Of a DNA stretch of 64,000 nt, positions 62,215 to 64,000 are shown piece after piece. The number at the start of each line of letters is the position of its first letter. Positions within the stretch are counted from its first letter, which is position 1. Location of the stretch: assembly GCF_000380645.1 (NCBI RefSeq), contig NZ_AQXZ01000019.1, positions 958,761-1,022,760 on the forward strand, written 5' to 3'. The notes below the pieces were generated by a model. The model was not told the origin of the DNA, searched no databases, and saw only the letters and a program-made list of their open reading frames with translations. A program made the translations under genes and the position numbers. The DNA comes from Smaragdicoccus niigatensis DSM 44881 = NBRC 103563 (GTDB lineage: Bacteria > Actinomycetota > Actinomycetes > Mycobacteriales > Mycobacteriaceae).

Positions 62215-63603
62215 TCAGCGAACGTTCGGCCGCAGTGCCTCAGCGTTACGCGAGTCGAACACGCCCGCCCACAGCCCTGAGCCGTAGGCAAGGTCGTCGG
62301 CGCGCTTGAGAGCGATGTAGCGAACCGGGTCGAGGGTGCCGTTGTTGCGGTAGCGGAACCAGTCGACCGCACCTTCGGCGATCGCGACCGCGACCGCCAC
62401 CTTGCGGATACGCGGTGAGACGACCATGGCGACCGCGGTCACCGGCCAGTACTGCCGGAACATCGCCGACACCAGCCGCCAGAAACCGAACGCGAATCCC
62501 TGCCCGGTGTAGATCGCGGCGACCTTGGTCTTGCCGTCCACATCCGCGAAGACCGTCCGCATCCGCACGACGGCTCCCACGAACGTCAGGAGGGCCGCAA
62601 GCCAGCCCACGCGAGTGAGCGAGGCGAGCAGCAGGCCGGCCGCAGCCGTCGACGGCGAGATGGTCACCGGCGACACCATTCCCGGGTGACGCTCACCGAG
62701 CCGTGCGGACGCCGCGCCCGCGCGGGCCTTGCGCTGCAACCACTGGCGGACGGATTCCGAACTGTCCTGGTTCACGTGCGCAGCCGGCTCGTAGCGCAGA
62801 CGCCAGCCCGCGCGCTCGAGACGCATGCACACGTCGATGTCCTCGGCGACGTTGATGATCTCGTCGAAGCCACCCTCTTCGAGCAGCGCCTCACGACGCA
62901 GCAGCACCGCCGCGCTCGGCACGTACGTCACGACCCCACGAGACTCGATCGCCGATTCGCGACGCCCCAGGTCAAACGCCGTGCGGCCGCTCTCGTAGCG
63001 GGACAGCAGGTTCGCATCCGGGTCGAGGCGGAGCATGCGCGGGGCCACGAGGGCAACTGACGGGTCGCTGAAGTGGCTCAGCATGAGCTCGAGCCAGCCG
63101 TTCTTCGGCACTACGTCCGCGTCCAAGAATGCGACGAAATCAGTTGTTGCAGCCCGTAATCCGGTGTTCCGAGCGGCGGCGGGGCCACGCGCGATCTCGT
63201 GCCGGATCACCGAGACGCGGCAGCGCGCTTCGGCGATGATCCGCGCCGGATCGTCGGATGCATCGTCGACGACGATGACATTGTGGCCGCGCAGAACCGA
63301 AAGCAGTCGATTCAATCCGGCCGCATTGTTTCGGACCGGAATGATCACCGTGACATCCCCCATTGACGGGGAGAGTTCCGGACGTGGATTTGCCACGCCC
63401 GAATCGAGCAACCGTCGCGCCACGACCGCGGATTTCGGGTCGGAGACCCGGAGATATCCGTCGCCGATCATCGAAGCTGCAGACGGAGTCAGCTTGAGCA
63501 TTTTCATCGGCATTCCACCGAAGAGAACCTGACCGCCACTGTAGCTACGAACGGCGGGATCGATCCTTACTCCAAACCCGTTTGGGAGACGACCCTGGCG
63601 CAT
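62215..63603 (-). CDS. mftF: Mycofactocin-type glycosyltransferase
   Basis: The protein has 462 residues. The N-terminal block RLPNGFGVRIDPAVRSYSGG and FGGMPMKMLKLTPSA is characteristic of MftF. A GT2 domain follows: VTVIIPVRNN, VVDDASDD, AFLDADVVP (metal/nucleotide site) and FDEIINVAEDIDVCMRL. Two hydrophobic stretches near the C-terminus suggest membrane attachment. MftF adds a beta-1,4-glucan chain to the redox cofactor mycofactocin. The ATG at 63603 is chosen because homology starts there; its own ribosome site is missing, but a 20-codon ORF with a good one ends at TGATG exactly on this start. No mftA-E gene is next to it: the gene upstream is AlkD-like. It could be a paralog rather than the cluster gene. 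Confidence 0.83.
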   Translation of the reverse strand: MRQGRLPNGFGVRIDPAVRSYSGGQVLFGGMPMKMLKLTPSAASMIGDGYLRVSDPKSAVVARRLLDSGVANPRPELSPSMGDVTVIIPVRNNAAGLNRLLSVLRGHNVIVVDDASDDPARIIAEARCRVSVIRHEIARGPAAARNTGLRAATTDFVAFLDADVVPKNGWLELMLSHFSDPSVALVAPRMLRLDPDANLLSRYESGRTAFDLGRRESAIESRGVVTYVPSAAVLLRREALLEEGGFDEIINVAEDIDVCMRLERAGWRLRYEPAAHVNQDSSESVRQWLQRKARAGAASARLGERHPGMVSPVTISPSTAAAGLLLASLTRVGWLAALLTFVGAVVRMRTVFADVDGKTKVAAIYTGQGFAFGFWRLVSAMFRQYWPVTAVAMVVSPRIRKVAVAVAIAEGAVDWFRYRNNGTLDPVRYIALKRADDLAYGSGLWAGVFDSRNAEALRPNVR

Positions 63604-63665
63604 CAGGCGATCGTATTCAACTTCGTCTGAAGCGTCGGCAGTTGCAGAAAATTGGCCTCGTTCAT
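63603..63665 (-). CDS. Possible 20-codon leader ORF coupled to mftF
   Basis: A 20-residue frame (MNEANFLQLPTLQTKLNTIA) starts at ATG 63665, eight bases after GAGGAG (63674-63679), and its TGA shares one base with the mftF ATG (TGATG). It would bring ribosomes to the mftF start, which has no site of its own. It may be a leader peptide or simply indicate that mftF starts elsewhere in another frame. Confidence 0.35.
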   Translation of the reverse strand: MNEANFLQLPTLQTKLNTIA

Positions 63666-63817
63666 TCGCCCAACTCCTCGGCGACCGAAATTTGGAATCA
63701 CAACCGTCACCCGAATCGACAACAATGCACGCCTTGCACGCTCGTAAAGCCATGCGCGATTCGGCTCGTTCCACTATGGCACGAGCCACCGCGAGGGGGA
63801 ACCGCCGGGTGAGGACG

Positions 63818-64000
63818 TCAGAGAGCTCGGAGGCGAGCGCGCGTCGACGCATCCAAATGCTCGGTCGCATAACTGAGCGCCGTGCGGCCCATTTGCTGAG
63901 CGTGAGTTTCCAGAAACGAGATCAACGTTTCCGTGCCCACCCGCTTGCCCATATGACGCAATGACCAACCGACGGCTTTCTGAATGAGATCACGTCGATC
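63818..64000 (-). CDS. DNA alkylation repair protein, AlkD-like (C-terminal fragment)
   Basis: The right edge of the window cuts this minus-strand gene; only the last 60 codons are present. They include IQKAVGWSLRHMGKRV and LISFLETHAQQMGRTALSYATEHL, the end of the helical-repeat AlkD family (PF08713). AlkD enzymes remove positively charged N3- and N7-alkylated purines by a non-base-flipping glycosylase mechanism. The stop TGA is at 63820-63818. The gene lies about 215 bases upstream of mftF. Confidence 0.82.
   Translation of the reverse strand, partial: DRRDLIQKAVGWSLRHMGKRVGTETLISFLETHAQQMGRTALSYATEHLDASTRARLRAL

Noticed and set aside
63774-63968. 64-residue minus-strand ORF at the right edge
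   Set aside because: It overlaps the better supported AlkD C-terminus in another frame and has no domain.

Overview
The window is high-GC actinobacterial DNA, most likely from Rhodococcus or a close relative in the Nocardiaceae. The indications are strong G/C third-position bias, GTG and TTG starts, a DUF222/HNH protein of the 13E12-repeat type, a mycofactocin-type glycosyltransferase, an aerobic-type cobalamin gene (cobM), and one giant non-ribosomal peptide synthetase (NRPS) gene of a kind typical of mycolic-acid bacteria. The assignment to genus is inference.

Positions 1-4797 carry five plus-strand genes: a SnoaL/NTF2-like small protein, a DUF222/HNH endonuclease-like protein with a LexA-type box at its start, a TetR regulator overlapping a GT1-family glycosyltransferase (related to those that decorate macrolides and mycobacterial glycopeptidolipids), and a small secreted protein built of exact 19-residue repeats. 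A strong 47-nt hairpin (4804-4850) separates this block from the NRPS gene, which converges on it.

Positions 4854-52160 (minus strand) are a single uninterrupted gene for a 15,768-residue NRPS. I read 13 complete C-A-T modules, epimerization domains in modules 6, 9 and 10, then a terminal C domain and a short, motif-less remnant of a 14th A domain. There is no thioesterase or reductase. Modules 6, 8 and 10 carry the textbook Ser code and module 13 the Thr code; the other pockets are non-standard or hydrophobic. The first C domain looks like a starter type, so an N-acylated peptide of 13 residues with three D-residues is the simplest prediction. A sulfotransferase diverges from the NRPS promoter, and the glycosyltransferase lies beyond the NRPS 3' end. 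Together they make a glycosylated and/or sulfated lipopeptide, somewhat like mycobacterial glycopeptidolipids, a reasonable but unproven hypothesis.

Positions 53654-64000 look like ordinary chromosome. They hold a solitary AbiEi/DUF559-like protein; a minus-strand run of an alpha/beta hydrolase-like protein, a CitE-like CoA-ester lyase and cobM; an uncharacterised 75-aa/583-aa pair with overlapping stop and start, divergent from a TetR gene; a predicted diiron 'metal-dependent hydrolase'; an alpha/beta hydrolase just downstream of a mycofactocin glycosyltransferase (mftF); and, cut by the right edge, the C-terminus of an AlkD-like DNA alkylation repair protein. I see no tRNA, rRNA, CRISPR array, insertion sequence or phage gene.
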